A stretch of DNA of 64,000 nucleotides from Thelephora terrestris (taxonomy: Eukaryota; Basidiomycota; Agaricomycetes; Thelephorales; Thelephoraceae). Positions 1 to 12,003 of the stretch are shown in pieces. The stretch spans positions 434,001-498,000 of the forward strand of contig WIUZ02000006.1 in assembly GCA_015956445.1 (NCBI GenBank). The letters are read 5' to 3'. The notes beneath the pieces were generated by a model. It saw only the letters and a list, made by a program, of their open reading frames with translations, made no database searches and was not told where the DNA came from. The stretch's first letter is position 1. Each line of letters opens with the position of its first letter. Position numbers and translations under genes: made by a program.

Positions 1-3000
1 TCTTCTCAAATTTCAGGTAGAAGAAAGGATCCTCAGCGTTTATGCTCCCTTTCCTCAGCATATCCTGGTTCGTGACTGCCGTAGATGACCCAGTCGACTC
101 TTTTACGCGAACGATCTGGGGATAGAGGGAATTTTCGGTTGTCCCATCGTGGACCTCGAAACCTCCCAATGAGATGGAGGCGTCAAACCCCTCTGGCCGT
201 TGAGTAAAGTTAGCACGGAAGACATCAAAGACGATGGAAACAATGTTCTTGGCATCGCCGTGAGGGTCCGTCCTCAGCCCAAATGAGCCCTTGTTGAGTT
301 TCGACGTTACGCGTAGTTTTAGCGCATCTTTGGGGGCGGAGAAGGTCTCGGCCACCGCGGCCCTCTCGTCGTAATCCAGAACCTCGTACAACTGTCTCCG
401 CTGTTCATCATTCATCTCGCCTGTGGTGAACGGATCATCGGCTGTTTGCGTGTCGCTCGTGTTTTGCCTGGAGCCCCAAAGCCAGCCGGTCCATCCTCCT
501 CCGGTTTGAGGTTTCCTCTTTTCTTCCTCGTCTCGTCTCCTCTTTTCGATAAGTTCTTTGCGAGCTCGTTGGCGAGCGATGGAGCGATAAAACCGGATGT
601 CATCGTAGTCCAGCCTACCCTCGAGTTCACCGAGGTTCTTTGCATCCTAAGTTCCGAAGGCGAGAAACCCAATGACGTCAGTAAAAGTGGTAGTGCCCGA
701 TCAAAACTGGGCAAACGCCAAAGTGTGGGACAGCGGGGTCTCAAAGGGTCTCAACCGGCACAGTTGTACCACGAGTTCCGCTTGGGAAGGGGACAGCCGA
801 GCGTGTATGCGTGGGAACGTACCTCAGGGGTCGCGTTTTCCAGGAGTTTCTTTCTGAAGCATTCTACATACTCCTTCCTGTCATCTCGCCTGGCCGCAAA
901 ATATTCCCACGTCCACCTGTGTCTCCGCTCTTTGACTTCGTCCAATATTGCTCTCCCGGCAAATTGCAGAAGTGCAAGGGACCGATTGTTTTCTAGGGCT
1001 TCGGGAGGCGGCCGGTATTTCCGATACTGGTAAGGGCCAAGGTATCAATTCAGTGCGCCGGGCGGTTGCGGGGTGTCCGTGTCAAAGGTTGGATGGGGTA
1101 ACAGAAGGGAAATGAAAATCAGGGAATGGGGTAAAGGAAATATGTTCCATCCGGTTAATCGGCGAGGTGTGTGGGGAAGGTATTCCCGAACCATCAAAAT
1201 TTTGGAAATTAGCGACATCGAAATGCGAGTCATGAGGGCCAGATCGAACAGGGGGGGACCAGATTGCGATAGTACGAGATGAAGGTGGGACGAGATCGGA
1301 GATGTGCATTAGAACAGAAGCATACGGCATGGATCAGCACCGACGGCGATTAACTAAAAAAGAAAGCGGGCGCATACCTGATGTTGCCTGGTGTAGAAAT
1401 GGTACATGTCCACTAGCGAAATAGCATCACGATACTGATTGTCATCTAGCAAGACGCCGATTTCGTCGAACAGTAGTTCAATATCGAACTTGGGTATGTC
1501 CTTCGAGAGGTTGTTGTGCATAACGATCTATGTTGTTTGCATGAGTATCGCATCCCAATTCATTAGTTCGCAGGAGGTGCGAAGCTGAAAAGAAAGGCGC
1601 ACACGACCCTCTCCAGTGACAGGCTTCAGAACGAATTGATGATCAGAAGAATTGGCGTCTTTGGAGATCTGGGGAAGGAAAGGTCAATTAGCGGTCCGGA
1701 ATCGACATGCGGGGCCTCTTTTCCGAAACGCGATGATCAAGGGCAAAGGGGAGGGCCAGCGAAACACTGAAACATGGAACCAATGGGATTGGATCGGGGA
1801 GTACCCCGCACAGAGCAGCGAGGGTACAGATTCTCAGAGGTTATCCCAGATCACAATTTTAGGATAGACCAATATTGTGGGTGTCGTGGAGCCGAAAGAG
1901 GGATCGTGAGGCACTTACCAGTCCATTGAACCTTTCGACAGCTTCGGCGTACGGTAATCCGGCCATACTTGCCGAGTCCGTGTCAAAATAAATGGCAAGT
2001 GATTGTAACGAGGCCAGCTAGTGCGACCAATAAGACAAAAAACACGCAGATGACAGGTGCCATGGGACACCATTGAATGAATTGAGATCAGCCACTTCAT
2101 ATCGCTTGAGAATGGATGAGAGAATGGGGTACGATTCGAGCAGATGGTCTAATGGCGAAACCAACCATCTACGACCAACACCCAGAACAATGGTAAATGA
2201 AAGGAAGGTCGGAACGAACCTTGTGCACGGCTCCCGCAGTGCTGTCGATGAACGCTGGCTTCCAGTCCCCATCTGTGGAGATGGCGGTGAAGCCAGCTAA
2301 TGTGATCCCTGCGGCGAAGGGGTGCTAAAATAGACGCCAAATGTAGCACCATCCGGCGAAGCGAAAGGAGATGAAGGCAGTAAATTGGGTTAAGTTAGCG
2401 TGGATATGCCGACGTGATAACCCTGAGCCAAGAAACGAAATGTGAAAGGCTTACCCCAGGTACACTAATTTTATCTTCGTATCGAATGTGAACATTCTTT
2501 ATCGTCACCTGAAGGTTGTTCACGATTTTAGTGATCAGCGAAGCCACTAAACCCTGTGATTTTTGGGAGTCCTCTATGAGGCAATGGAGTGCGTGAGATC
2601 AGAGGGCGGTGCAAGCGGAGGACAGAAGAGATAGCGGAGAACGGGGCATTCGCTGCGAGAGCGCGAATCCGGAGTGATGGAACCAGCAGCGGAAAGAACG
2701 CATGCACAGGCAAGGGAGGAAAGCGTTTGCGAACCTGTGGTAACCTCGGATTGACCGCGCATGTGGAGCAATTCGGCATTTTCGAGCCGTTCCATCTTCG
2801 CAGCATGTGCCCGATTTGCTTCTTCTTCTGGATCTTCCTCGCCTTGCGGAGAAGGGGTTACGAGGAGGTAGACGTCTTCGATCAGGACTTCCACCGGCTG
2901 ATTTCCCAAATTCATCCAGTGAAGTGAAAGCGTGAACTTTCCGAGATGACCTGGGTCGAAACGGGATGAATGTAGATATTTCGGGGCTGGACGCCCGGTG

Positions 3001-3326
3001 CGGGTATACATACCTTCGATGACATCTACTGGGAGCCTGAACTTGTCCAAAGCGCCCTTCTTTAGGCGGAGTTTGTGGAGTGTCAGTTGACCTGGGATTG
3101 GTACTCTCAAACTGCGATGTCCTATCCGGGATGGAAGATTCAAGAACTACCTTGGCCGATACCGTAGTTGACTTGGTTCATATCCAAATTCACGACATAG
3201 GGTGCAAGTATGCGGTTAAACAGCTGTGATCAAGTTTAGGTTAAGCTTGAGGTTTCAAAGTGTTTCAAAGCGGGTGATTTTGCGTACGACGTTCAAGACC
3301 TCCTTGCCGGGGTCTAGCCACCACAT
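1..3326 (-). CDS. VPS13: VPS13 bridge-like lipid transfer protein, N-terminal part (runs off the left edge)
   Basis: VPS13 is a very large rod-shaped protein that moves lipids between membranes at contact sites. The spliced start reads MWWLDPGKEVLNV, then after an intron LFNRILAPYVVNLDMNQVNY, then LTLHKLRLKKGALDKFRLP and VEVLIEDVYLLVTPS. This is the chorein N-terminal domain seen across VPS13. Further in, an acidic/basic linker is followed by GGWTGWLWGS, another family hallmark. The start is the ATG at 3324-3326, because exon 1 joins in frame through a GTACGC donor and a CACAG acceptor to the conserved LFNR. Introns are numerous and short. Only several hundred N-terminal residues are present; the rest of this roughly 3,000-residue family lies to the left of the window. 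The upstream gene is transcribed the other way from about 620 bp away. The family assignment is firm, but exact exon borders are approximate. Confidence 0.93.
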
Positions 3327-3944
3327 GGTTGTCAGTGACCGTCAAGGTGGATGCGATGGGTGGTCGTGGTTATCGTGCAAGCGTCTGGTGGGGTTGAGTA
3401 GACGCCGAGCCGATCGCGCGAGTTGTTTCCGTGACGTCGCGTATGCACTCCGCAGTCGAGACCGAGTCCAGAGTGAGTGGTGAGCATCATTCAGGATTAG
3501 CCGAGTCGAGCTTGAGATCAAATCTAGTTCCGGTATGCACACAAGCGAGGAGACACTAGGACGGGGTAGGGACTGGCAGGGGATTGTAAGATTTACGAAA
3601 TAGAGCAGGTCACGCCGGTCCTCCGTCGGGATTATATTTGCAGTGCGTCGTGTTTCCTTCTTTCCCTAAAGCCTCGCTGTTTTTATTATTGTTATTATAT
3701 TGATGGGTGGTATTTATTATCCCACATACGCTCTCGAATTCACCCTCATGGCCGAGAAGGAGAGCGCTGTGTTTCGCGTTTTGGGGGAAAGCCGGTCGCG
3801 AGCTAGACTTGCTCGTGCTCGATCAACGGCATATAGGTTCCGAGTTCGCCCTGTCCACGCCCCGTTCATTGGCTCGACTTGAGTATATAAACCTGCGACC
3901 CCAATCCCTTTCCTTCACCCATTCTCGGTACGACCAACCTTACA
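3327..3944. promoter_or_regulatory. Divergent intergenic promoter region with TATA box
   Basis: This 618-bp stretch separates the VPS13 start from the plus-strand orphan gene. A clear TATATAAA lies at 3884-3891, about 54 bp before the orphan's ATG, with an inverted CCAAT (ATTGG) about 15 bp further upstream. No coding potential was recognised in the rest. Confidence 0.5.
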
Positions 3945-4754
3945 ATGATTTCCGTCCTCACCCAGTCCTCTTCTTCTACCCCTGCACCCTTCCCCCAACC
4001 TACCTCGCCCAAGGTTGCTGACTTGTCCGAGGTGAGTTGTCCCTCTCCCCTTGTAGAGAGTGTCAACCGACTGTCGTTCGTGGAACAGTTAGTTAGCATC
4101 CAAGATGCCATCGAACCTTTCGCTAGGTTCGTTAAACGTGATCCGCATTACTTTCCCTCTGCCAGAGGTTGATCGTACGACCACGTCTCTAGCCTTTACC
4201 GCCGCACTGGTCAATCCGTGAGGCTCAACTGCATCGTCCCTACATGCTATCCCCGCGATACCCGTAAGCACACCCCGTTCTCAGAAGTCTGACATGATGC
4301 TTACATCTGTAACCCTGATGGGTTCCAGACTATGATTTGCACGATGTGCATGACATCCAATCCCGTTCACTCGTCTATCTTCACGGTCTTGTCGAGGCTC
4401 TTCGAGCCGCAGGGGTACGTGCTTAGAGTTCACTCGCCCTCGGTATTTGTACCGGCTCGGAACTTGAAGAGGCTCATTTCGGCATATATTTCTCCAATAG
4501 ATCCCCACATCATACAAGCTGTCGCCCTCTGTAACTCCGCTCTCTATGTGTCTTGTGTTTGCCATCCCCCCTGGAAGCGACCCTCTGAAAGCCAAAATGA
4601 CCGTCTGTGACGCCGTAAGGTCCGCCACCACCTTCCCCAGGTTTGTCTCCCTCACACACTCTCGGTTCTTCGTCTCCCTCATACTCACTTTGCTTACAGG
4701 GAGAAGGTCCTCATTGCATCTCTCGAGCAAGGCCCCGCTCTCATCATTACTTAA
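3945..4754 (+). CDS. Six-exon gene for a 158-residue protein of unknown family
   Basis: I do not recognise this family. Six exons join in one frame and close on a stop: 3945-4031, 4089-4126, 4193-4263, 4329-4414, 4501-4640 and 4700-4754. The total is 477 bp, or 158 residues plus TAA. The five introns (57, 66, 65, 86 and 59 nt) have GT-AG borders such as GTGAGT, GTAAGC and GTACGT. The protein opens with a Ser/Pro/Thr-rich stretch (MISVLTQSSSSTPAPFP). Next comes a segment with RRTGQSVRLNCIVPTCYPRD, then the His/Asp-rich HYDLHDVHDIQ leading into SLVYLHGLVEALRAAG. The end is a compact domain with VFAIPPGSDPLKAKMTVCDA and EKVLIASLEQGPALIIT. There is no signal peptide or membrane segment. A TATA box precedes it. 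The frame closing across six exons argues for a real gene; the function is unknown. Confidence 0.75.
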
Positions 4755-5259
4755 TCATTTCCCTTGTGCAAATGGACCTTTCCTCGCTTTCTCCTGCTCT
4801 GCTATCTCTCTCGCTTTCTAGCGAAGTGAAGTCTTGTCATTGGATATTCGCGGTCTGTAATAGGCGTAGCCTAGCATCTATATAGATAATTTTTATGCCA
4901 ACACGCTACCTCAGGTCTTCCGTTCCTCTCTAAGTTTATCCGGCCTTGCTATCATCCGCCCCCGAAGTTTAACCCAAGTTTTGTATTTCCTTGCACCGGC
5001 CACTCGCATGGGCCCGGATGAATACCGACCGAACTTTTTCCTCGTTTCCGCTCTTGGGTTTTTCGTTGTGAGCTGGCATCAGCTGGCATCACATGTGATA
5101 CACTGATGCGCTGTTCGTGAGTGGTCCGCAATCAGTCCTCCGCTCGCTTCCGCTTGCCACCCGCGTCTCTTAACTTCGTCCTCCACCTTCGTTCTTCCTC
5201 CGACCCTCCTCTTCCTTCCGTGTCCTCCTACGCGCACCCACCCTCTCTCTTTCCCAAAA
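4755..5259. other. Intergenic: 3' end of the orphan gene and promoter/5' UTR of the elongase
   Basis: No gene was seen in these 505 bp. The last 150 bp before the elongase ATG are strongly pyrimidine-rich on the plus strand, as is common for promoters and leaders of well-expressed fungal genes. A perfect 10-bp tandem duplication (AGCTGGCATC twice) sits at 5071-5090. Confidence 0.4.
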
Positions 5260-6653
5260 ATGTCGTTGGCGGATTTCATCGAGAAGAATGTCCCATTTTC
5301 ATTGCCCCACCACATCACTCACTACGTAGAGGGCCAAACGCCAATTTCGACCAACAAGGCGGTCGGAACGGCCTTGGTGTCGTATCTGGCCATCATCTTT
5401 GGCCTCCAGGAGCTCATGAAGACGCGCCAGCCCCTCAAACTTACCGCGCTGTTCCAACTACATAACGCTTTCCTCACTCTGGGCTCTGGGCTGCTGTTGG
5501 TTTGCATGGCTGAGGAGGTCATCCCAATCCTTTGGAGGACGGGGTTGTTCAATGCCATTTGCGCAGAGGAATCGTGGACTCCGGTACGTGCTGTTCATTT
5601 TAAACCTGCCCTCTCGCTGGCGTCTTGGCGTTTGTTGACGTCAGCGATTCTCGAAATGTATTTTGCGTCATCATGACACGGCTTGCTTTTTACCTCGTGG
5701 CGCATGCAGAGGCTAGAATTTTACTACACCATCAACTACTTTTTCAAGTACGTCGAGCTCATCGATACCGTCTTCCTCGTTCTGAAGAAAAAGCCTCTCG
5801 GTTCGTTCATTTTTTTCGCTCCGCTAACGATAAATCGGCTGATCATACGCACGCGCTTTTATCGTTCAACAGCTTTCCTGCATGTGTATCACCACGCCGT
5901 CACTGCTTTCTTGTGCTTCACCCAGCTCAACGGGCACACCAGCATCGTACGTTTGCGCTTTCAGAATGCACGGCTGTCTGATTTAACTTTTGCGACAGTC
6001 CTGGGTCGTCATATCCCTCAACCTCGCAGTTCACGTTTGCATGTGTAAGCGACCGCTCGCCTTTACCTATGTTATGGCAAGATGCGATCACTGAACGGTG
6101 TTTCCTCGATACAGATTACTATTACTATGCAACTGCTGGTGGCAAGAAGATCTGGGTGCGTTTTGATTTGATGACACTAGCAAATGTCTCTGTGTGCTGA
6201 CATCCAAGGTGATACAGTGGAAGAGGTACTTGACGACCATGCAAATCACCCAATTCGTGATTGATATCTTCGCGGTCTACTTCGGCAGTGAGTGTGATTA
6301 GCCAACTGATCGACTCCAGGGGTCGCTCATGGCGATTCACAGCCTACTCTCGCTATGCGTCTGCCTCCTGGAACTTGCCAAACATCGGAAACTGCGCCGG
6401 CACCGAGTCAGCTGCCTTGCTCGGGTGTGCCGTTTTGACCAGCTACCTGTTCTTGTTCATCAAGTTCTACATGGATACCTACAAGAAGCCGGCTGTCAAA
6501 ACCCAGCAGAAGGTTGCGAACGGCGTCGCGAACGGTATTGCGAACGGCAATGGTAACGCTCCCGCTAACGGGCATGTGTGAGTGTTCCTCGTTCTCCCGT
6601 TTGAGGCTTGTGCTGATTGATGGATGGATTTTTGTAGCAAGAAATCTCAATAG
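5260..6653 (+). CDS. ELO-family very-long-chain fatty acid elongase (3-ketoacyl-CoA synthase)
   Basis: ELO proteins catalyse the condensing step of fatty acid elongation in the ER membrane, feeding sphingolipid and storage-lipid synthesis. The spliced protein shows the family core in order: [18 protein letters not shown], the catalytic histidine box HVYHH ([19 protein letters not shown]), a Tyr-rich [10 protein letters not shown] segment, and [17 protein letters not shown], with several hydrophobic membrane spans. The pattern resembles yeast Elo2/Elo3 more than Elo1, but substrate length cannot be read from sequence. The tail is rich in Asn/Gly/Ala. After a final intron with a TTGTAG acceptor it ends in KKSQ, a KKXX-type ER-retrieval signal that supports the last tiny exon. 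At least six short introns are visible. The start ATG follows a pyrimidine-rich leader and an AAAA context. Confidence 0.95.
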
Positions 6654-7438
6654 ACGCTGACCGCGAGGGTTTGTTGAACGACTTTGTGTGTTTCAGTTAC
6701 CGAAGGGAAAGCACGAAAAACGAAAGGCGACAACCCTTGATATCATACGAAGGATGCCAAATCCTGCGATTCACATTTCCTATTCGATGAGCTTTACTTC
6801 TGGATTTTTGTTGATGACTAGTGGAACTGCATAGTTAAATTCTGCTCGCCTCCTGCTTTTCCAGGTTTCTTTTTGTTTATTCTACGATCATTTGGATAGG
6901 TGGTCGGCGTAGTATATCCTTTCTTTCCTTTATTTTTGCACATTCGTTTTCTTCCAAGCATTTCTAATAAACGCCGAACGCCTGTTCTCTTGGAAATAGA
7001 GTTGATACGCTTAGCAAACTGTGATGTCGGACGGGTTTTGTGAGGCCATGTGTGCGCTGCTGATTTGGAACCGTCCAGGTCGACCTAGCCTTGCCTCTAA
7101 TTCCTACTGAGACGCTGCTGATAAATCGACTCCAGAAATGGCGCAATTTGACCTTGAAGGGGCTGGATGCATATACTATAGGGGCTTGTGAGGGATAGTT
7201 ATCTGTGGGAGTGCGCGGGGTGCGCCGCCGACAACGCCACCAACATCATGGAGACAAGATATATCCTTCTGCGCCCCCTGTCTGTGTCTTTCTTCCTCTC
7301 CCCACCCTTGTGTACGAAACTGAGCAAGACAGCGCTCGCCGCCCAAGCTGAAGCGCACCAGTTCTGAGACTTTTGCAAGTTGCGATACGAGTCCATCAGA
7401 CGTTTGGCTTGACGTTCCACAGCCGCTCAGCTATTTCG
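6654..7438. other. Intergenic between the elongase and RasGAP genes
   Basis: These 785 bp hold the elongase 3' UTR (A/T-rich, with AATAAA-like motifs such as CTAATAAACG near 6965) and the upstream region of the RasGAP gene. No coding exon could be supported on either strand. Confidence 0.4.
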
Positions 7439-10400
7439 ATGACTTTCCCCTCTGCCGATATCTTGGACTCCAGTAGACATAACGACGGTATTAAAAATGC
7501 AACTAGCCAACTTGGCAACTCCCCCTCCTCGCCGGCGACCAGCGCTGTCCCTTCCCTTCCCTCCCCTCGTCTCAGCAAGAGTCCGCGCCCGAGGAAGAGT
7601 TCGGTTACAGTCTCGGTCGGAGGCGGAAGTGAAGGAATGACAGCGTCCAAGAGATCGGACACACCGACGGAGTTCTATATAACTGTCGACCTTTATTTAT
7701 CGTCGACAACATCTATAGGCCCAAAGAAGGCACGTCCTCCTCCCTCCGTCCCATTAAACGTTTAATAATCTGCCTCCGTTTCTCGCTTGGCTTTCCTCCT
7801 CTCTTCCCCCCGCATATACAGCCAACTCGTCAGAAGAGTCTAGATGGCCGTCTCAAAGGTCTGTCGAGATACCTTTTCTTCCGTCCCCCCTGATAGATTT
7901 CTTCTTCTCCAGACAAGAGTAGTTGGCTTTCACTAAGCAATCGGTCCAACGGATGCGCTCGGTGGAAAACAGCCACCTGTAGACTAACGGTGGACGAGGA
8001 GGGTTGTCAATTGAACGTTTACATCGAGGCATGTCCTCTCTGCCCGTTCCTCGTGTTCCGGTTTCCCGAAATCTAACCGTTCCCTTCCTATCTCTCTCCA
8101 GGAGAGCTTTCTGTACCAAGCAATATACGTATACCTGTTGAAAGCCACAGATATCCGCCCAGCAGACCGCTCGTTGTTCGACAGAAAACACGTATTGGCC
8201 ATACATACCGTTCCGTGCGTCTCCCCTCCTATCCATCACTTTCCAGTTGTGCATATGATTGACGGCCCGACGAATAGTGGGCAGCGATGCGTAACCGTGG
8301 CAAGCAACGAACCAGTCTATATCGCCTTCTCGAACCCGGAAAGCATGCATACTTGGCTGACCCTCTTGCGATCGTATGCCATCCCGGAAGTTTACGGCAC
8401 CACGATAAACCCGTCAGAGGGCGGCCTATACCGTATGTGGCGACAAGTCGAGGTGCATTGCATCTCTGCACGGGACCTCGGCCAAGCAAAGTATCTCGCC
8501 GACTCCAGACCCTCGGAGGCGAGGCCTCCTCTCCCGGTCACACCGGATCTTTCGGTTTCTTCGCACGGGAGTGACTCGAATAGCAGCTGGGCATCAGGGA
8601 CGTCAGAAGGGAGTACACACTACGACATTTGGTGTGAAATTTGGGTGAACGCGACCTTGTGCGCACGAACGACCGTCAAGAAGGCTACCGTCACTCCGGA
8701 ATGGCACGAGAGCTTCCTAATCGGCGATCTCCCACCTTACGATAATCTCCAGATAACCCTGTATAAGGAGAAGAGAGGAAGTGCCAGGAGCGTACCCATC
8801 GGCTCGGTCGTCGTCCCCCTCGGGACTTTCCAAAGGGGAGAATATATGGAGGGCTGGAACCCCATCGTGGGTGCAAACACCAACGTCTCGACGGGTTCGG
8901 GATTTTATAGCCAAGTCGGAGAATTGCGATTGAAATTGAAGGTCGATGAGTGAGCACTCCATTTGTTTTTCCGGTAACCCCTTTCTTGATCAATCGCCCT
9001 GACTGCAGAGAGATCGTTTTGCCTCACTATGTATACTCCGGAATACTCCAGGTAAGCTTTCTTCTCTCTCGCTCTGAGATCAGATTTTCCGGCGGGGCCA
9101 TGGCAACCAGGAGAAAGCCATTTCGAATATCACCTCGTCTAACTCGTGACATAGATGCTCAAGTCGAGGAATTATCTGGACTGGATGAACGACCTAGGGA
9201 CGAGAATGAACCTCAGAGACGTCTCGACCCAGTTCATCTCTGTCGCTATCGCCACGAATACATTAGTGGAGAACATCTGCGAAATGGCGAACAAGGAGGT
9301 TTCTGAGACGCCTACGCGTATGTTTTTGACTGTTCTTCCGACAAAAGAAATCTCATTTCGATTTCGCCTGGGTACCTAGTCTCAAACAACACACTATTCC
9401 GGGGTAATACAGTACTCACTAAGGTATGCTTGGCGGACGTTTGGCTCTCTTGCTGGGGTCTCTCATTGTAAACACAATCCAGACCATCGAACTTTTCATG
9501 GCCTGGTACGGCAAACCCTTTCTTGAGTCATCCGTTGGCAGCGTGATCCGCCGGATCTGCGTCGAACGCGTGTCAATCGAGGTGGATCCGACGAAAACCC
9601 CAAAGCCGGACCAGGATGTCGAAAAGAACGTCGAGGTGCTGACCCAGTGGTGTCAGGGGCTGTGGGAATCGATATACAGATCCAGGTCGGAGTGTCCGCC
9701 CGAGATGAGGACGCTTTTCGAACGCATCCGAAAATTGGTCGAGAAGAAATGTCGGGCGACGAAGACACTTGGCGAGGACGGAAGCCAGAACGATTTTCCC
9801 TGGCAGGCGGTCTCGGCCTTCGTATTTCTCAGGTTCATCGTTCCCGCGATTCTGCACCCTCATTCGTTCGGGTTAGTGCCGGGTGAGTTGCTCTCCTGTG
9901 CTTCGTGCCCACACATGATCTCAGTCGTTCCCGGTGATCTTAGGCCTCCCGGAGGCACCAGTACAACGGAGTCTCACGCTGATCGCAAAAGTCCTTCAAA
10001 GTTCGGCTAATCTCAATTCGGTGCGTCACTCTCGCGCAAGCGTTCCTCGTTAACCCAGCACTGACATTGCGACATCTCCGCGTTCTGCTGATCTCCCATT
10101 TTCGGTGACTATCCGATTCGGGGCTTTCGTCATGCAGCAACCTTCACAGAAGGAACAGTTCATGCAAGGCGTTAGGGATTTCCTGGTCGACAATCGCCAA
10201 GCGATGATCGACTACATCTTGGTCATCTCCACTTCCACCCCCGATAAATTCCCCACTCCCGGCTCCCCAGATGGATCTGACTCTGACCGAAGGGAGCGAC
10301 TGCAGGTGATTGAATCCCTCAGGTCCAGGGGCGCAAATATGCCATTGTTGAGCCGGGAGGCCATACCCCTTTTGCCGCATCTTCTAGACGTGCCGAGACA

Positions 10401-11319
10401 CTTGGCCGTGATCTCATCTGCGATCGTTCGGAGGTCGAATGAAGTGTTGGCCAAAAGCCAGCTCAACGGCACCCCAATGGATCCGGATCTCAACGAGTTC
10501 GTCAACAAGTGCCTTGAGGTTGAACAGCAGGCTTTGAAGCGTGTTAGTAAGCTCGCGGCTCACGCAAAGGAGGTCAGGAGACAAAGGTCGGCTTCGAGCT
10601 CCGGTCCAATTAGCACGAGTTCGCCCTTGCAAGTGAATGGGGCCCTGCGGCCTTCGACGTCTGGTGATTCTCGCACCACTGCAGTCAGTCGACGGCCCTC
10701 AACGGCGACGAGTGCAACGACGCCCAGGAGCAAGAGCAGTCCGAAGCTGGAGTCTCAGCCACCCACTCCAACAAATCATATGGACTTTCGGCCGACCTCT
10801 GGACGTGTTGCCAGTAGAAAGCGGCCATCAACGATGCAAGAAAATGGGAATGCACATGAAATCGCCCCTCTACGACCACGGTCAGCTGGCCGAGCCTTCA
10901 GCTCCCCTTCAACACCGATCAAAGGGGGCTCAGGGAAAGAGAAATTCACCCTTCGAAGTGCTAACCAGTCATCTGACAAGGAAACCCCCAAAACCCCTCC
11001 GAAACTTCTCCGTCCCATCCTCAAACGCCCGTCCACTGCACCTTCCCCGTCCCTGTTACCTATGCTGCCGCCTACACCAGAGGAGGTTCCACGGGTTCCT
11101 CCTCTTGGCTCACATTCCGTATCGCGAGCCATGGGTTGGAAGATAACCTCTGTCGTCAGTACGCCGAAGAGAGATAACAAGGATGGGAAGAGGTGGCTGT
11201 CAAGGTTTTCCGCCGATGATTCGTCACGGAGATACCCTTCTGGTTCCGAAGATACCGTTAGCCCTGGAGGAGAGAAACGAAAGGGGTTTTCGCTCCGGGC
11301 GTTGTTATCATGGAAATGA
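7439..11319 (+). CDS. PH-C2-RasGAP domain Ras GTPase-activating protein
   Basis: It accelerates GTP hydrolysis by Ras-type GTPases and so switches them off. After a Ser/Pro-rich head, a PH domain is seen (CARWKTATCRLTVDEEGCQL, LLKATDIRPADRSLF, MHTWLTLLRSYAIPE). A C2-type domain follows (RQVEVHCISARDLG, IWCEIWVNATLCARTTV, TPEWHESFLIGDLPPYDNLQ), then the RasGAP domain. NTLFRGNTVLTK carries the likely arginine finger and FVFLRFIVPAILHPHSFGL is the FLRFxxPA hallmark. The C-terminal third is a low-complexity Ser/Thr/Pro region with many SP/TP sites and ends in SLRALLSWK. The length is roughly 1,100 residues. The layout is that of fungal GAP1/BUD2-type and animal RASAL/SynGAP-type GAPs; I cannot say which GTPase it serves. 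The start ATG (MTFPSADILDSS) was preferred over in-frame non-ATG extensions. At least one intron appears to be GC-AG. Confidence 0.93.
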
Positions 11320-12003
11320 ACGTTTCTTCTGATTCCCTCACTGGATCTCGCCGCACTGGCGATCATCGCTCCTGTCACATGTATACTTACTATCATCCTC
11401 CCCTTTTGCACAACGCCGATATACACGGGGTATCTCAAGTACTTTTCAGGGGACCACAATGACCTTCAATTTACATTCATCGATATCCACGTTGGCCATT
11501 CCACTCACCGTTGTCCCCCGTTCCGGTGCAACTATCAGGGGATCACTGGTATTTTTGTTTCTCCGGTACTCGCAAGCCTAGGGGGGATGGGGTCGCACCG
11601 TCCTCATTTCCTAGTTTGCAGTGTCTTGCGACCCCCTTTTGTTTATCTGCTTCACACCACTAGACCACACCCGCATCTTAGACCCCCCCGTCAACTCGCA
11701 ATGCGTACCACTCGTCCCTTCATTCACCCTTCCCTTCTGTGACGCACACCTTTCACTTTCCACACCCATAAGTTACATCCAGCTATACAATATATATCCA
11801 TGTCAAGTGTTGACAGCAAGTGCCAATAGCAATCTGTGGCAATCCAGAATCCTCCAGCACCAACACCTCGGCCTCGTAACATCCTTCTAGACACAAAAAA
11901 GATAACACAGCCTCCGAGGTCTACAACCAATCCCGGGTGATAAAGCCCTCGCCCTCCGCCCCTTATATCTGAACCAGTATCCCCGGGAATACCCAAGATT
12001 GCG
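11320..12003. other. Convergent intergenic region
   Basis: These 684 bp lie between two converging genes, so they mainly contain 3' UTRs. The plus-strand open frames here are C/T-rich low-complexity readings with no recognisable domain. I see no gene. Confidence 0.4.

Noticed and set aside
446-1033. 195-codon plus-strand open frame
   Set aside because: It lies antisense to VPS13 exons whose minus-strand reading is conserved (for example GGWTGWLWGS); it is a shadow frame.
5071-5090. 10-bp tandem duplication AGCTGGCATC before the elongase gene
   Set aside because: Two copies only; could be a regulatory duplication but is too short to mean anything alone.
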